From Porogramme epimiltina (Eukaryota > Basidiomycota > Agaricomycetes > Polyporales > Polyporaceae): a DNA stretch of 21,495 bases. How positions within the stretch are numbered: the stretch's first letter is position 1; every line of letters starts with the position of its first letter. The DNA is taken from NCBI GenBank assembly GCA_900155495.1, contig FTLJ01000998.1, forward strand, positions 1 through 21,495, read 5' to 3'. Positions 1-9,806 of this stretch are shown here, in pieces. A program made the translations under genes and the position numbers. The notes beneath the pieces are model-generated. The model saw only the letters and a program-made list of their open reading frames with translations. It was not told the origin of the DNA and made no database searches.

Positions 1-1652
1 CTCCCATCCCGACCCCCAGTCCGCACAGCGCCCCCCGCCCAAGCCAAAGCGGAGCAACTTCGACCTCGAGCCCAACCCCTTTGAGCAGTCCTTTGCACGG
101 CCCACAAACGACTCTTCCCTCCGCACCCAGCAGAAGAGCCCCGACTCGTCCTCCCGCTCCGCCCCCTCCCAAGCAGCCCCCCACGATGAGTCCCGCCCAC
201 CATCAAAAGGTCAGGACCGCGACGACAGCTCAAAGCCGACCCTCCCTCCCATAGACGCCATCAACTCTCCCTCCGATCCCAACTACACATGGGGCTTCTC
301 CTCCGCCGGCCTCTCCAACTCACTCAGGTCCGGCCCCCTATCCCCAGCAATGTTGGCCGGCCCCCAGCCCAACAGCAACAATGACCAGCCCCTCCCCAAT
401 TTCGACCCGACCTCCTTCCGCACCGGCCTCACCCCTCGTACTGGCCTTACCCCGGGCACGGGACTCACTCCAATCATCGGCAACGTCTTCCCACCTCCAT
501 CGCCCGGCACCGCGGCTTGGCTCAATCTTATGAGCTCCAACGGAGCCGCCTCCCTCTCCAATGTCGCGACCATTACTCCAAACACCCTTTCCGCAATTAC
601 CAATCCCCCGCTCCCCCCTGGCACAAACCACCACAGCAGCACGTCACCCACCAACCCTTCCCCCCTCTCCATGTCTCACACCGCGTCTTCCTATCCCAAC
701 CGCGGCGGCGAGAACGGCCAACCAAACAATGGCCAATACGTCACCTCGGCGTCCGAGGCCGCATCAACGTCAACAAACGGCCTCTTCCTTCTTTCGCAAG
801 CGCACCAAGAGCTGACTAAGCGCGAGCAGCAGGAGAAGGCCGCAGCCGCGAGCGCGCAGACAAACGGGAACGCGGCGGCTGCGAACGGGAAGCGCGGCAC
901 GAAGCGCAAGACCACGTACGAGAGCACGCCCCCCGCCGAGAGCCCCGAGCTCGCCGCCCTGGTGCCCGCGGCCGCCGCGAAGGGCCATTCCAAGCGCACC
1001 CGGTCCAGCACCACCGCCAGCTCCAGCAACGGGGGCCGCGGCAAGCGCGGCCGCTCCGAGAGTGAGGAGGAGGAGGAAGACGACGAGGACGACCTCCTGG
1101 TCGCCGCTTCCCTCACCAAGAAGGGCGGCGGAGGCTCGAAGAAACCCGAGACCGAGGAGGAGAAACGGCGGAACTTCCTCGAGCGGAACAGACAAGGTGA
1201 TTATCCTCGTTATTTCTGCCGTCGTTGATCGACAATCCCCCCGCACTCGCCCACACCCAACTATGATATCATCGTTCGCTGACGCTCGTTCTTCCTTCCT
1301 TCTTCCCGTCCACCCATCAGCCGCTCTCAAATGCCGTCAGCGCAAGAAGGCGTGGCTCGCGCAACTGCAGGCCAAAGTCGAGTACCTCACCAACGAGAAC
1401 GAGCGGCTCACGTCGGCGCTCGTCGCATCACGCGAGGAGATCGCGCGCCTCTCCGCCCTCGTCGGCGCCGCCTCTGTCGGGCAGCCCGTGCCCCTCCCCG
1501 TCTCCGGCGCCGGGAACAGCATGTCCGTCGGCGTCGGTCCCCCGGGCGTCGGCCCCGGCGGACCCCCGATCAGCGTCAACGTGAGCCTCCCTCCACCAGG
1601 CAAGAGCGCGGTCGCGATGGTCGGGGGCGGGAATAGAGGGTACGGGTACTAG
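1..1652 (+). CDS. atf1: Atf1/AtfA-type bZIP transcription factor (5' partial, 2 exons visible)
   Basis: The reading frame is open from base 2 to 1196, then a 124-nt GT-AG intron (1197-1320) splits the bZIP basic region, and exon 2 (1321-1652) ends in TAG; about 508 residues are visible. Joining the exons gives ERNRQAALKCRQRKK, the ATF/CREB basic region (NRxAAxKCRxRKK), followed by a leucine-zipper heptad stretch (LQAKVEYLTNENERL...). The N-terminal half carries features of the fungal Aft1 HRA/HRR/OSA regions: NPFEQSF, YTWGF, LRSGPLSPAML and the repeated FRTGLTPRTGLTPGTGLTP block. A Ser/Glu/Asp/Lys-rich linker precedes the bZIP and the protein ends RGYGY. In fungi this family (S. pombe Atf1, Aspergillus AtfA) acts in the nucleus downstream of the stress MAP kinase and binds CRE-type sites. 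The start codon lies left of the window. Family assignment is firm; the exact orthologue is inferred. Confidence 0.93.
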
Positions 1653-2517
1653 GCTCTTGGCGGCGTCCCGTCTGAGACGAGTCGCCGTGCGAGGTCTTTC
1701 TCTATCTTTGCGAGTGGTGCTTAGAGTCACAGGTTGCTGGTGGTGGTCGCGGTCGAGCGGCGAGCCCCACATACACGTCGGCCCGCCCGCTGCCGCCGCC
1801 GCCGCCGTGTTTGTCGTTGCTGCTGCCGTGGTCGTCGTCGTCGTCTCCATGTTTTTTCCACCCCTCTACGTAGTCGTGCTTATATGGACACAGATACGGC
1901 CGGGGGGCGGTGTAGTTAGCACGCGCGCCTCGGCGACGTACATGTTGTACACATCTGCTTTAGCATGTAGCTCTTTTTGGAGACCTGCACACACGCACGC
2001 GTGCGCGCGTCGTCTTCCGGGTGAGGCACAGAGGGGTTCTCGTGCGCGAGGGGGGCCGGGCTGGGTTGGGGGTTGTTGTGGTGTAGGGGTTCCCGGCCTA
2101 CCATAATACGATGTAGGCTGTACGGACCTCGATTGAAGTACATTAAGTACCTTGACTATTGACTTAGCACACATATGTTTTAGTACCTACCATGTCGTCG
2201 ATTGCTCTGCTCCCTCTCTCCCTCTGTTACTCTTATCTCATCTTCTCTTCCACCATCCTTCTCCTCGTGTGCCCCCCTCAAAAAGTCCCCCGTTGATACT
2301 AGGAAGTGTTGAATGTTTCGAAACCAGGTGATCTGTAGTAGACAAGCAATCCCTGTGAGTGACGCAGCTAGAGTACGGGCGTCTGATATGCCTTTTTTGG
2401 AGACGCCTGCAAAACGCAAAATGTTTGGCCGCGGACCGGCTGGTGGCGACGACTCGCGAGGCTTCCCCCTGCCTCCCTCTACCGCCGTTCTCACTCAAAT
2501 ACCTTTCTGCGCCCGAC
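1653..2517. other. Intergenic: 3' region of atf1 and promoter of nug1
   Basis: No gene is recognised here. It should hold the 3' UTR of the bZIP gene and the upstream region of the GTPase gene. I see GTC/CGT trinucleotide runs near 1790-1850, an ACAC/CGCG dinucleotide patch near 1988-2010, and a TC-rich stretch near 2200-2260. There is no clear TATA box just upstream of the ATG at 2518. The sequence before the start is pyrimidine-rich, as is common for fungal genes of ribosome biogenesis. Confidence 0.6.
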
Positions 2518-5052
2518 ATGCCCCGGATACGTAAGAGTAAGCATGCCCATCCTCTTCCATCGAGCCGCACGCAGCGCAGGACAAAAAAGAGCTGAGACGA
2601 GCGCCGCCGTGTCTGCGCAGAGACGAGCAAGCGGGTCGCGATCCACCAGCGCGAGAAGTTCAAGCACAAGGCCAAGGAGTCGCGCAAGAAGAAGGCCAAA
2701 GAGGCGAAGAAGAACCCGCAGTGGAAGAGCAGTGCGTTTACCCCTCCCTTCCCCTCCCCTCCTCTGTTACCCTGGCCCACATTATGTGCGGGGCACGGCC
2801 GGGAGAACGTAGAGCGAGTAGCTGACGGAATTTGTCGTTGGCCGCAGAGCATAAGAAGGACCCGGGTATCCCGAACAACTTCCCATACAAGGACCAGATC
2901 CTCGCCGAGGTCGCGGAGCAGCGCCGGATCGTGCGTGTCCCCGCTCTCTTTACTCTCCATGCCGGATGCTGAGTGTTATATCTATACGAGCAGGCCGAAG
3001 AGGCGAAGCAGCGCCGCAAGGACGAGAAGAAGGCCGCGAAAGCCGCTGCAGAGGCCGGCTCCGACGATGAGGGCGAGGGTGAGGAGGGCTCCGACGCTGG
3101 CGAGGGCTTCGACGGCATCCGCGCGGTCCTCGCCGCTCGCGCTACCGCGGACAGAGCGGACGTCAAGATGGTCGATGCGGAGGCAGCGAGCGAGGACGAG
3201 GACGAGGAGGTGCCGGTACTGCTCAACCCCGACCTACCGAACCTCCAGGCGGTGCTCGCCGCGGCGGACGTTCTCGTCGAGGTCCTCGACGCGCGGGATC
3301 CGGCGGCGTCACGGAGTACACACTTGGAGGAGGTCGCGCGGGGGCTCGGGAAGCCCGTCGTGCTTGTTCTTAGCAAGATTGGTGCGTATTGCTTTTGTCC
3401 TATCCGTTTTCACTCTTCTCATCATATGTCTCATCGACTTCGTCCGGCAGATGTTTGTCCGCGGGAAGCCGTAGAGGCATGGGCGACGGCGCTGCGTCAG
3501 GAGTATCCCACCGTGCTCTTCCGGTCTGCCTCGGCCTGCCTGCCCATTTCCCCTAATGCTGTCCCAACGAAAGGCAAGGGTAAAGGCAAGGCGCGCGAGC
3601 GTGCCGACGACGCATGGGGCGTCGACGCCGTCCTCACCCTCCTCCGCTCACTTTCGAACTCAAAACCCGCGGACGCCCCTCTGGCGATCGCCATAGCGGG
3701 CGCCACGAACGCAGGCAAGACGTCCTTCGTGAACGCGCTCCTCCGCAAAGCTGCGCTGCCAACGTACCGGCTCGCGACTGCAGCGCCCGACGCGCCCTCG
3801 ACGACCACGCACCCTCAGGAGGTGTCCATCGACCTCGAGGGCGGCCGGACGTTGCGCGTGATCGACACGCCCGGGCTCGCGTGGCTACCCGTCGAGGACG
3901 CGGCGGAGGACGAGGTGACGCGGCTCCGCGCGCGCGATATCCTCGTGCGCAATCGGGGCCACATTGAGAGGCTCAAGGACCCTGCGCCCGTCCGTGAGTT
4001 CCCTCCTTCCCCGCTTTCCATTATAACGCTCCAGGGCTCACCGCACGCCTTCCAGTATCCGAGCTCGTCTCGCGAGCCTCGAGGGAGGACCTCATGCTCC
4101 TGTACAACCTGCCCATCTTCACCGACGGCGACGCGAACGCCTTCCTCGCTGGGGTCGCGCGCGCGAACGGGTTCATAAAGAAGGTCCGTTCGCTTCCCCC
4201 CACCCCCCTCCTCCGCGATCTGCGCGTTCTCCCGCTCACCCGTGATCCCCGGCCCTTACACAGAAGGGCGACCCTGACCTCGCAAACGCCGCGCGCATGG
4301 TCCTGCGCGACTGGAGCAACGGCAAGCTCATGCGCTACACCATGCCCCCCACCCCGTCCGCGTCCTCTTCTCCCGCGTCCACGTCCGCGTCCGCAATCTC
4401 TGCGGAGACCCTCACGGCCGCATACGCGAAGGACGAGTCCGTCCTCGCTAAGCTTTCCACGCGCAAGGACCTCCGCAAGGCCGGCGGACTCGTGAAGCTG
4501 CGCGCACCCCTAGCGGACACACGCAAAGTCGCGCTCGAGACGTCGTACTTTGTAGCGGAAGACGACGAGGGTATGGAGGGCGATGAGGAGGACGGTGGTG
4601 CGGTCGACGACGCGGATGACGTTGGCCTCCCTGGTGACGAGAGTGACGAGGATGAAGACGAAGGGGACGAGGAGGAAGATGAGGAGGACGAGGACGAAGA
4701 GGAGGACGAGGAAGAGGAAGAGGACCAGCTCGAGTCCTCGCCACCCCGCGGTAAGCGTCGACGCGCTCCCACCAAGGCTCCCGCACGTCCCGCAAAACGA
4801 GTTGCATTCGCGCCCGAGCCAGCAGGGACGAAGCGGGCACGCTCTGCGGCGGGCGCAAAGTCCAAAGCACCAGCGAAGCCCTCCAAGGCAGAGGCAACCA
4901 AAAAGGCCAAACCCTCTGCTGCCAAAAAGCCTGCGAAGGCACCTGCGCCACCCAAGAAGGTCGCGAATGCGTCCTCAGGCAAGGCCAAACAGGCCACCGC
5001 TACACAGGCGAAGGGCGGCGAGGCGGCGTACGATTTCAAGCAGTTCTTCTAA
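2518..5052 (+). CDS. NUG1: Nucleolar GTP-binding protein Nug1/Grn1 (nucleostemin family), 7 exons, 686 aa
   Basis: Exons are 2518-2536, 2621-2731, 2848-2930, 2994-3381, 3451-3993, 4056-4183 and 4264-5052, all with GT-AG borders and consistent phase; 2061 nt gives 686 aa. The start MPRIRKKTSKR matches the family N-terminus and needs the tiny 19-nt first exon. Next comes a basic Lys-rich coiled coil (GN3L/Grn1 type, about residues 10-75), then a circularly permuted GTPase: the DARDP motif, G4 as SKID (about 198-201), G1 as GATNAGKTS (about 284-292) and G3 as DTPG (about 339-342). The C-terminus has a long Asp/Glu tract followed by a Lys/Ala/Pro-rich basic tail ending FKQFF. By family, it acts in the nucleolus in assembly and export of pre-60S ribosomes. 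The usual Asn of the G4 NKxD motif is Ser here. It is convergent with the gene ending at 5424. Confidence 0.94.
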
Positions 5053-5423
5053 AAGAGCTTGCTGGCGTGTATCGCACTGTTCTATCTAGCGTTCTACTGT
5101 AGCCTTTCGCTTTGTATCCCGCCAGCGGTCCATCACGATTAACATAGGTGCACTTGCTGTTCGAAACGTCCCGTTCGTGTCAAACCAAGGTCTCATGTCA
5201 TTGAGAGGGGCGTGAATGCTCGTATGAAAGACGTACGTACGTGTAAGTAATACAAATAGAGTTAGTTCTACAACAAATGTACCAAGGGGTCAACGCCGTG
5301 ACCAAGCCTCCATCCAATCCAAACCAGAGCCAACATCGGCCGCGTGTCTATAAGGTATACATAACTGTCCGCAGGCAAGTCCGTACACAACGAAATGTAC
5401 AGAAGGGAAAAATGTAAGTCGTC
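5053..5423. other. Convergent intergenic region (3' ends of two genes)
   Basis: This 371-nt stretch lies between the stop codons of the plus-strand NUG1 gene and the minus-strand MDR-like gene. It is AT-richer than its surroundings, as expected for overlapping 3' UTRs. It holds an ACGTACGTACGT run near 5231-5242 and a possible AATACA-type polyadenylation element near 5250 for NUG1. No gene is seen. Confidence 0.55.
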
Positions 5424-8400
5424 TCACCCCACAATGCGCACGACACACGTCCCCCCATCTGCCAACGCCCCCAGGGGGCCGACGACGCCACGCCTAAACA
5501 CCTCGGGCGCACGCTCGAACGGCACGACACGCCCGACGTCCGGCTCGCCGTCCGCGCCGACGCACGGTGGACGGAGCCAGCCCGCCTCAGCCATGCGCAC
5601 GATCGCGGCGAGCGCGTCGCGCACGTCCCCGCCCTCGAAGTCGACGTCCGCCGCGACGCTCACCCACGCGTAGCCCACGACGCGCTTCTGCGCGCGGCGG
5701 AGCGTCCCGCGGCGCGCGAGCACCGCCGTCGAGTTCGCGCCGGGAGGCAGCGCGGGCCCGCTCTTCGATGACGTCGACCCGGACCGCCGGAGGGAGCGCA
5801 GGCCCGAGCGGAGGTTGTCCTGCGCGGTGGGGATCGCGCGGTGGACGGTGTCCCCGACGAGGGTCGTGAACTGCGCATGCGAGATCGTGGGCTTCGACTT
5901 GGTCTTGGAGGGCTTCGGCGACTCCGTCGGGTCGGACGGCGCAGCAGGGTCCCGACTGAGGTCGACTGAGCCATTCCGGGATGCGAGCGAGGCCGAGGAG
6001 CGGCTCGCTGCGATAGTCCAGTCCATCGTGAGCAGGCGCTGCGCCGCCTCCCAGACGGCAGCACCGCCGACGGTGTCGAGGACCATGTCGAACGACTGAC
6101 CATCCTCGGCGAGCTGGCGGAGCACATCGAGAGGCTCGCCAACGCAGATGTCCTCGACGCCCCATGCGCGCAAGCGTGCCTCCAAGATTGACCGTTTGCT
6201 TTGGCGGGGAACAGTGCTCTCCTTGCCCTTGCTCTTATCAGACTTGGTTGGGGAAGGGCGAACTACATCCAGGGAGAGCTTTCGTGGGCGTTGTGGTTCC
6301 TCCTCCGCTTTGTCTACCATCGAGGATTCCGGTACTTGTGCGCAGACGCGCACGCCTCGTTTGCTGAGCATTTGGATGGCGAAGGCCCCTGGACCGTCGT
6401 GTGCTCGCAGGACTAGGGCGCGAACGTCGGAGCGTGGGGCATCGCTACTTGACTTGCTGTTGATAGGAGGGGCAAGCACGTCGGTGAATGTGCGGACAGC
6501 TCTGTGGGCGGATACGCCGCATAGAGGGAGTAAGGCGAGCTCCTCTAAAGTGAGCGGAGCCGGTGCTAGGGGAGATGAGGGGTATGGATATGCATGGCCG
6601 TTGGCGGGAAGCGAAGCACTGCGCAAGTGTGCTCGCCGTCGAGGAGCAAAGAGGGTGGGTGTCCGTGATCGAGGTTGAGGTACGCGGTGAACGCGATGTC
6701 GCTCTACGAGAATGAATTCTGCGAGCGCCCCGCACTGCACTCGGAGTCAGCAAAGAGGTTCCGAGGGGGATACGATGGACAGGAAAGTGTATTGCAAAGC
6801 ATACAGACGGCAGTGCTCACCTTCTTGACGTCCAGTAACCCAACGACCCACTCATTCCGTTTGCAGACCTCTTCCCTCACAGCCCAGCCACACTCAACCA
6901 CCTTGCCCACAAAACTCCTCCCAGGAACGAACCCAGCTTTGCCTCCGCCGATACCCTTGCTTCCTCCAGTGAGTCCCGCGATGCCGCTCATCCCCGATTT
7001 TTCGTGCACGATGAGCGAGTCGAGCGTGTCCAGCGCCACCGCGTGTACCTGCACCAGCACGTGCGACTCGGGCACGAACGACGGCGGCGAAACGTGCGCC
7101 GTGAACGCCACCGGCAGAGGCAGGCTCCCCTGCAGGTGCACCGGCGTCGCACTCTCCCGTTTCTTCGCCTTCATCCCAAACGCGAACGCCCGGCCGAGCG
7201 AGAACGGGAGCGTGGAGCGCCGCGGCTTGCTGGGCGACGCCCCGGGCAGCCCTGCCGCCGTCGCACCCGAGACCGTCGCCGCGACGCCGCGGATGACCTC
7301 GATCGTGACCATGCTGCTCTGCGCGATGCCCGCGCGCACGAGGTCGACGTGGCCCTCCGCGGACGCCTTGCCCTTCGCGTTCGAGTACCCGGCGTGGGGG
7401 AGCGTGAGGCCCGTGTAGCCGTTCGCGGGCGCGGACGAGGGCGACGCCACCGGGACCGGGTTGGGCAGCGCGTGCGTCGGGAGGTGCGCGCCCGAAGCGC
7501 CCGATCGGAACACCGATGACGTCGAGAGCGAGCGGCGCTGCCCCCGCGCGTACCGCTGCAGGCGCGTGTCGGGCGTGCTCTCCGAGTGCGTCGACTCGGA
7601 CGGTGTGTTCTCCTCGTCCGGGACCTGCAGCGCCGCGCTCTTTCCCAGGGGCGAGGACGGGAGGGAGTGCGGTGGCGTCTCGGGAATCGGCGTGGTCGAC
7701 CGGCTCGGCTCGGTGCTGCTCACCCCCGTGCTGCACTCCTCGCTCTCGTCCTCTTCCCACAGTGCGGACATCCGCCCGCGCGAGTTGCGCGACCGTTTGC
7801 TCCGCCGCTCTCCCTTCCCTCTCGACCGCCCAGGCCTTCGCCGCGCTGGCTGTTCGTCAGGGACAGGGATTTGGAAGTCCGGCGGAAGGATACGCGAATG
7901 TCGGCGCGTCGAGCCCGAGCCGGACGCGGCGGGCATCCTGGGAGGCCCAAGCCACCGCACGTCCTTCGCCCAGTCCTCGTCCGTGTAGGTCATCTTGCGC
8001 GCCGCCTCGCGGTCTTGTTTGGAGACGGCGCCGACGGTGCTGGCGTCCGACTGCGTGGAGGAGGAAGTCGAACCGACGGACTTCGCACCGGTTGATGAGG
8101 TGCGCGGTCTAGAACTGGACGCGATGGTGATGGTCTCAACAGGGGCCTCCGTCTTCTTCCCGCGCTCGGAGCCGGCAGGAGTAGTGAGTCCCGTGGAGAC
8201 AGCCTGCGAGGTCGCGGAGAAAAGGGAAGGGGAACCATCGCCGCTCTCGGTCGTCGTCACGGTGGACGCCGTCGAAGAGATGGACGAGCCCGAGGGCGTC
8301 CGCGATACGGAATTCGCGTCATCGTCCGGTGGCGGCGCCTTGGGAGATAGAGGAGATTTGGAGTGGAGGGGGAAGAGGGCGGATGCGAGTGCCTGCGGCT

Positions 8401-8686
8401 CGAGCATTGCTGCGGCCGCGGACACCCTGGACATGCGGGAGGAGGAGGCGAGGGACGAACGTGGGGTGTAGAAGACGTCCGTGCCCTGGTCGTCGCCCTC
8501 GCCGTCGCTGCTGTCTTCTGCGTCGCCTTCGTTTCCCTTGCTGGACGGCTCGCGGCTGGAGCGGGAGAGGCGGGAGGTCGGGGTGTTCAGGGAAGGGGAG
8601 TGTGCATGCGCGCGGTCGGCATCGCCGTTCTTGAATGATTGGAAAGAAGACGATGACGCGATGGAGTGGATAAGGGCACGGTTGCG
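5424..8686 (-). CDS. MDR-superfamily (GroES-like/quinone-oxidoreductase-like) protein with long disordered N-terminus; 5' end uncertain
   Basis: Two large exons are clear on the minus strand: 8686-6821 and 6734-5424, joined by an 86-nt GT-AG intron (6735-6820) in phase 0, giving LLDVKK|CGALAEF; about 1058 residues. The first ~500 residues are Ser/Thr/Pro-rich and low in complexity. The C-terminal half resembles medium-chain dehydrogenases: a GroES-like part (VLVQVHAVALDTLDSL, FVPGRSFVGKVVECGW), LTLEELALLPLCG, a nucleotide-fold segment AHDGPGAFAIQML in place of the usual GxGxxG, VLDTVGG, AQFTTLVGD and a final CVVRIVG. Acidic, Lys- and Ser-rich insertions interrupt the cofactor domain. Substrate and activity are unknown; catalytic zinc ligands are not evident, so quinone-reductase-like or non-enzymatic roles are possible. 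No ATG occurs between the frame's upstream stop (8687-8689) and 8434. The protein-like sequence there and an AG acceptor at 8687-8688 suggest an upstream first exon, possibly that at 9105-9425. Confidence 0.82.
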
Positions 8687-9104
8687 CTAATTCCTCCGGA
8701 AAGACGATAAGCCCAACGACCAAATTTAACTGAATAGAACATATCCGCTAGCTTCGAAATCGAGAACTCGAGCCGTTCGTGTCCACGCCCAAAACGCCGG
8801 TATCCCGTGCAGACACAGTCGGATCCCGCCACCCAGTGATGGGATGCGACAGCATCGACATTGAATAGCATATACTCTACGTTTCACGGCAGACTGCGGG
8901 TCGACTAGCTTCCCCGAGAGACCCGCTGACTTGTACCCAGGACCGCACGCCGCGCCCACACGCTGTACACAATATACGAATCCTCGAAGCGGGAGTACCT
9001 GGTGAGGCGTCCGTGGCCACAAACACATTCCAATTCCACAGAAAACTCGATTCGAACGCTAGCGGACGGTTCTAATAAGGTAAAGCGGGAATAGAGATGC
9101 TCAC
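8687..9104 (-). other. Probable long intron or intergenic gap
   Basis: No convincing coding frame is present on either strand. On the minus strand the left end (8687-8688) is a plausible AG acceptor for the MDR-like gene and the right end (9104-9099) is a strong GTGAGC donor, both in phase 0. A 418-nt intron joining the two is therefore possible, but it would be long for this window. A CCTCACCAG acceptor-like site ends at 8999, so a small internal exon cannot be excluded. Confidence 0.45.
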
Positions 9105-9425
9105 CGACGAAGGCCGCGGCCTGTGGGTACTAGTCTCTCCGGGCACCGTATCCGCAGTGGTTGAGCGAGAGCCGGATGATGTCGGACGTTGGGAGCGTTG
9201 GAGGGGACGGTCTTGAGACATTGAAGGGGAGTAGGCCTCGCTATCTGAGTTCCCAGGTGTCGAGCTGTCTATCCCCGAGTCGTCAAACTGTCCAGGAATG
9301 AACTTTGTGGCGTGGGCGAGCTTGAAGAGCTCTTCGCGGGTGGAGTGGTAATCGCGCTGGGCGGGGTGGTGGTACGTCTGGGAGGGGCGCCCCAGGATGG
9401 ACTGGAGGAGAGTGGGCTTGGGCAT
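9072..9425 (-). CDS. Short coding exon: unknown protein of 118 aa, or first exon of the MDR-like gene
   Basis: The minus-strand frame starts at the ATG at 9425-9423 (MPKPTLLQSILGRPSQTYH) and, unspliced, stops at 9072. The start is supported by a TATA-like element about 46 nt upstream (9471-9476) and a pyrimidine-rich leader. The protein has a polar N-terminal segment (STREELFKLAHATKF, IPGQFDDSGID) and then a Ser/Thr/Pro-rich tail; there is no signal peptide or membrane segment. I do not recognise the family. A GTGAGC donor at 9104 would end the exon at 9105 in phase 0 after 107 codons, which fits the phase-0 acceptor of the downstream MDR-like gene. So this may be that gene's first exon rather than a separate gene. 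The coding frame is likely; the gene boundaries are open. Confidence 0.55.
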   Translation of the reverse strand: MPKPTLLQSILGRPSQTYHHPAQRDYHSTREELFKLAHATKFIPGQFDDSGIDSSTPGNSDSEAYSPSMSQDRPLQRSQRPTSSGSRSTTADTVPGETSTHRPRPSSVSISIPALPY

Positions 9426-9470
9426 CGTGGCGGAAGGCGAGGGCAGGGGACGAGAAGCATATATGCGGCG

Positions 9471-9476
9471 TATATA
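9471..9476 (-). promoter_or_regulatory. TATA box of the short minus-strand gene
   Basis: The minus strand reads GCTATATACG here, about 46 nt before the ATG at 9425. A second AT-rich element (CATATATGC) follows at about 9458-9466. The spacing suits a TATA box with a short leader. Confidence 0.55.
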
Positions 9477-9647
9477 GCCTCGACGACGGCGAGCACGCCC
9501 TTGGATATGAGCTTGCCATGCGACTCGCGGTCGCCGCCGACGCCCTGGAGCCCCCGGCACCCGCCCGGCACCCGAGGCTACGCCGTGGCCCGTGGAGCCC
9601 TCTCACACGTAGCCGCCCGCCCCGGCGTCTCCACCGCCCACGTCGCC

Positions 9648-9655
9648 TGACGTCA
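9648..9655. promoter_or_regulatory. Perfect CRE palindrome (TGACGTCA)
   Basis: The full 8-bp palindrome lies 223 nt upstream of the ATG at 9425 and about 150 nt past the stop of the HODM-like gene. TGACGTCA is the established binding site of fungal Atf1/CREB-type bZIP dimers, and such a bZIP is encoded at the left of the window. Control of the downstream minus-strand gene is an inference from position. Confidence 0.45.
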
Positions 9656-9718
9656 TCTCTGCTCGTGTCCCTTGGCTGAACAGAAAACGGCTGCCCGACA
9701 GTGCGATCGGCCGCCCGA

Positions 9719-9724
9719 TTTATT
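9719..9724 (-). terminator. AATAAA polyadenylation signal
   Basis: A canonical AATAAA is found on the minus strand about 83 nt past the stop codon of the HODM-like gene, which suits 3' end formation of that transcript. Confidence 0.5.
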
Positions 9725-9806
9725 CCCCATCCTCTTCCCCACATCGCACACAAGCGTAGCTACAAAGCCCTCAGCAGGGCCTGCTCGCAACACCCCCAGT
9801 AAGGGA

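Noticed and set aside
4335..5039. Long minus-strand frame opposite the NUG1 tail, with a poly-Ser run
   Set aside because: It is the antisense of the Asp/Glu-rich and Lys/Ala-rich codons of NUG1; the serine run is just the reverse of GAG/GAC codons.
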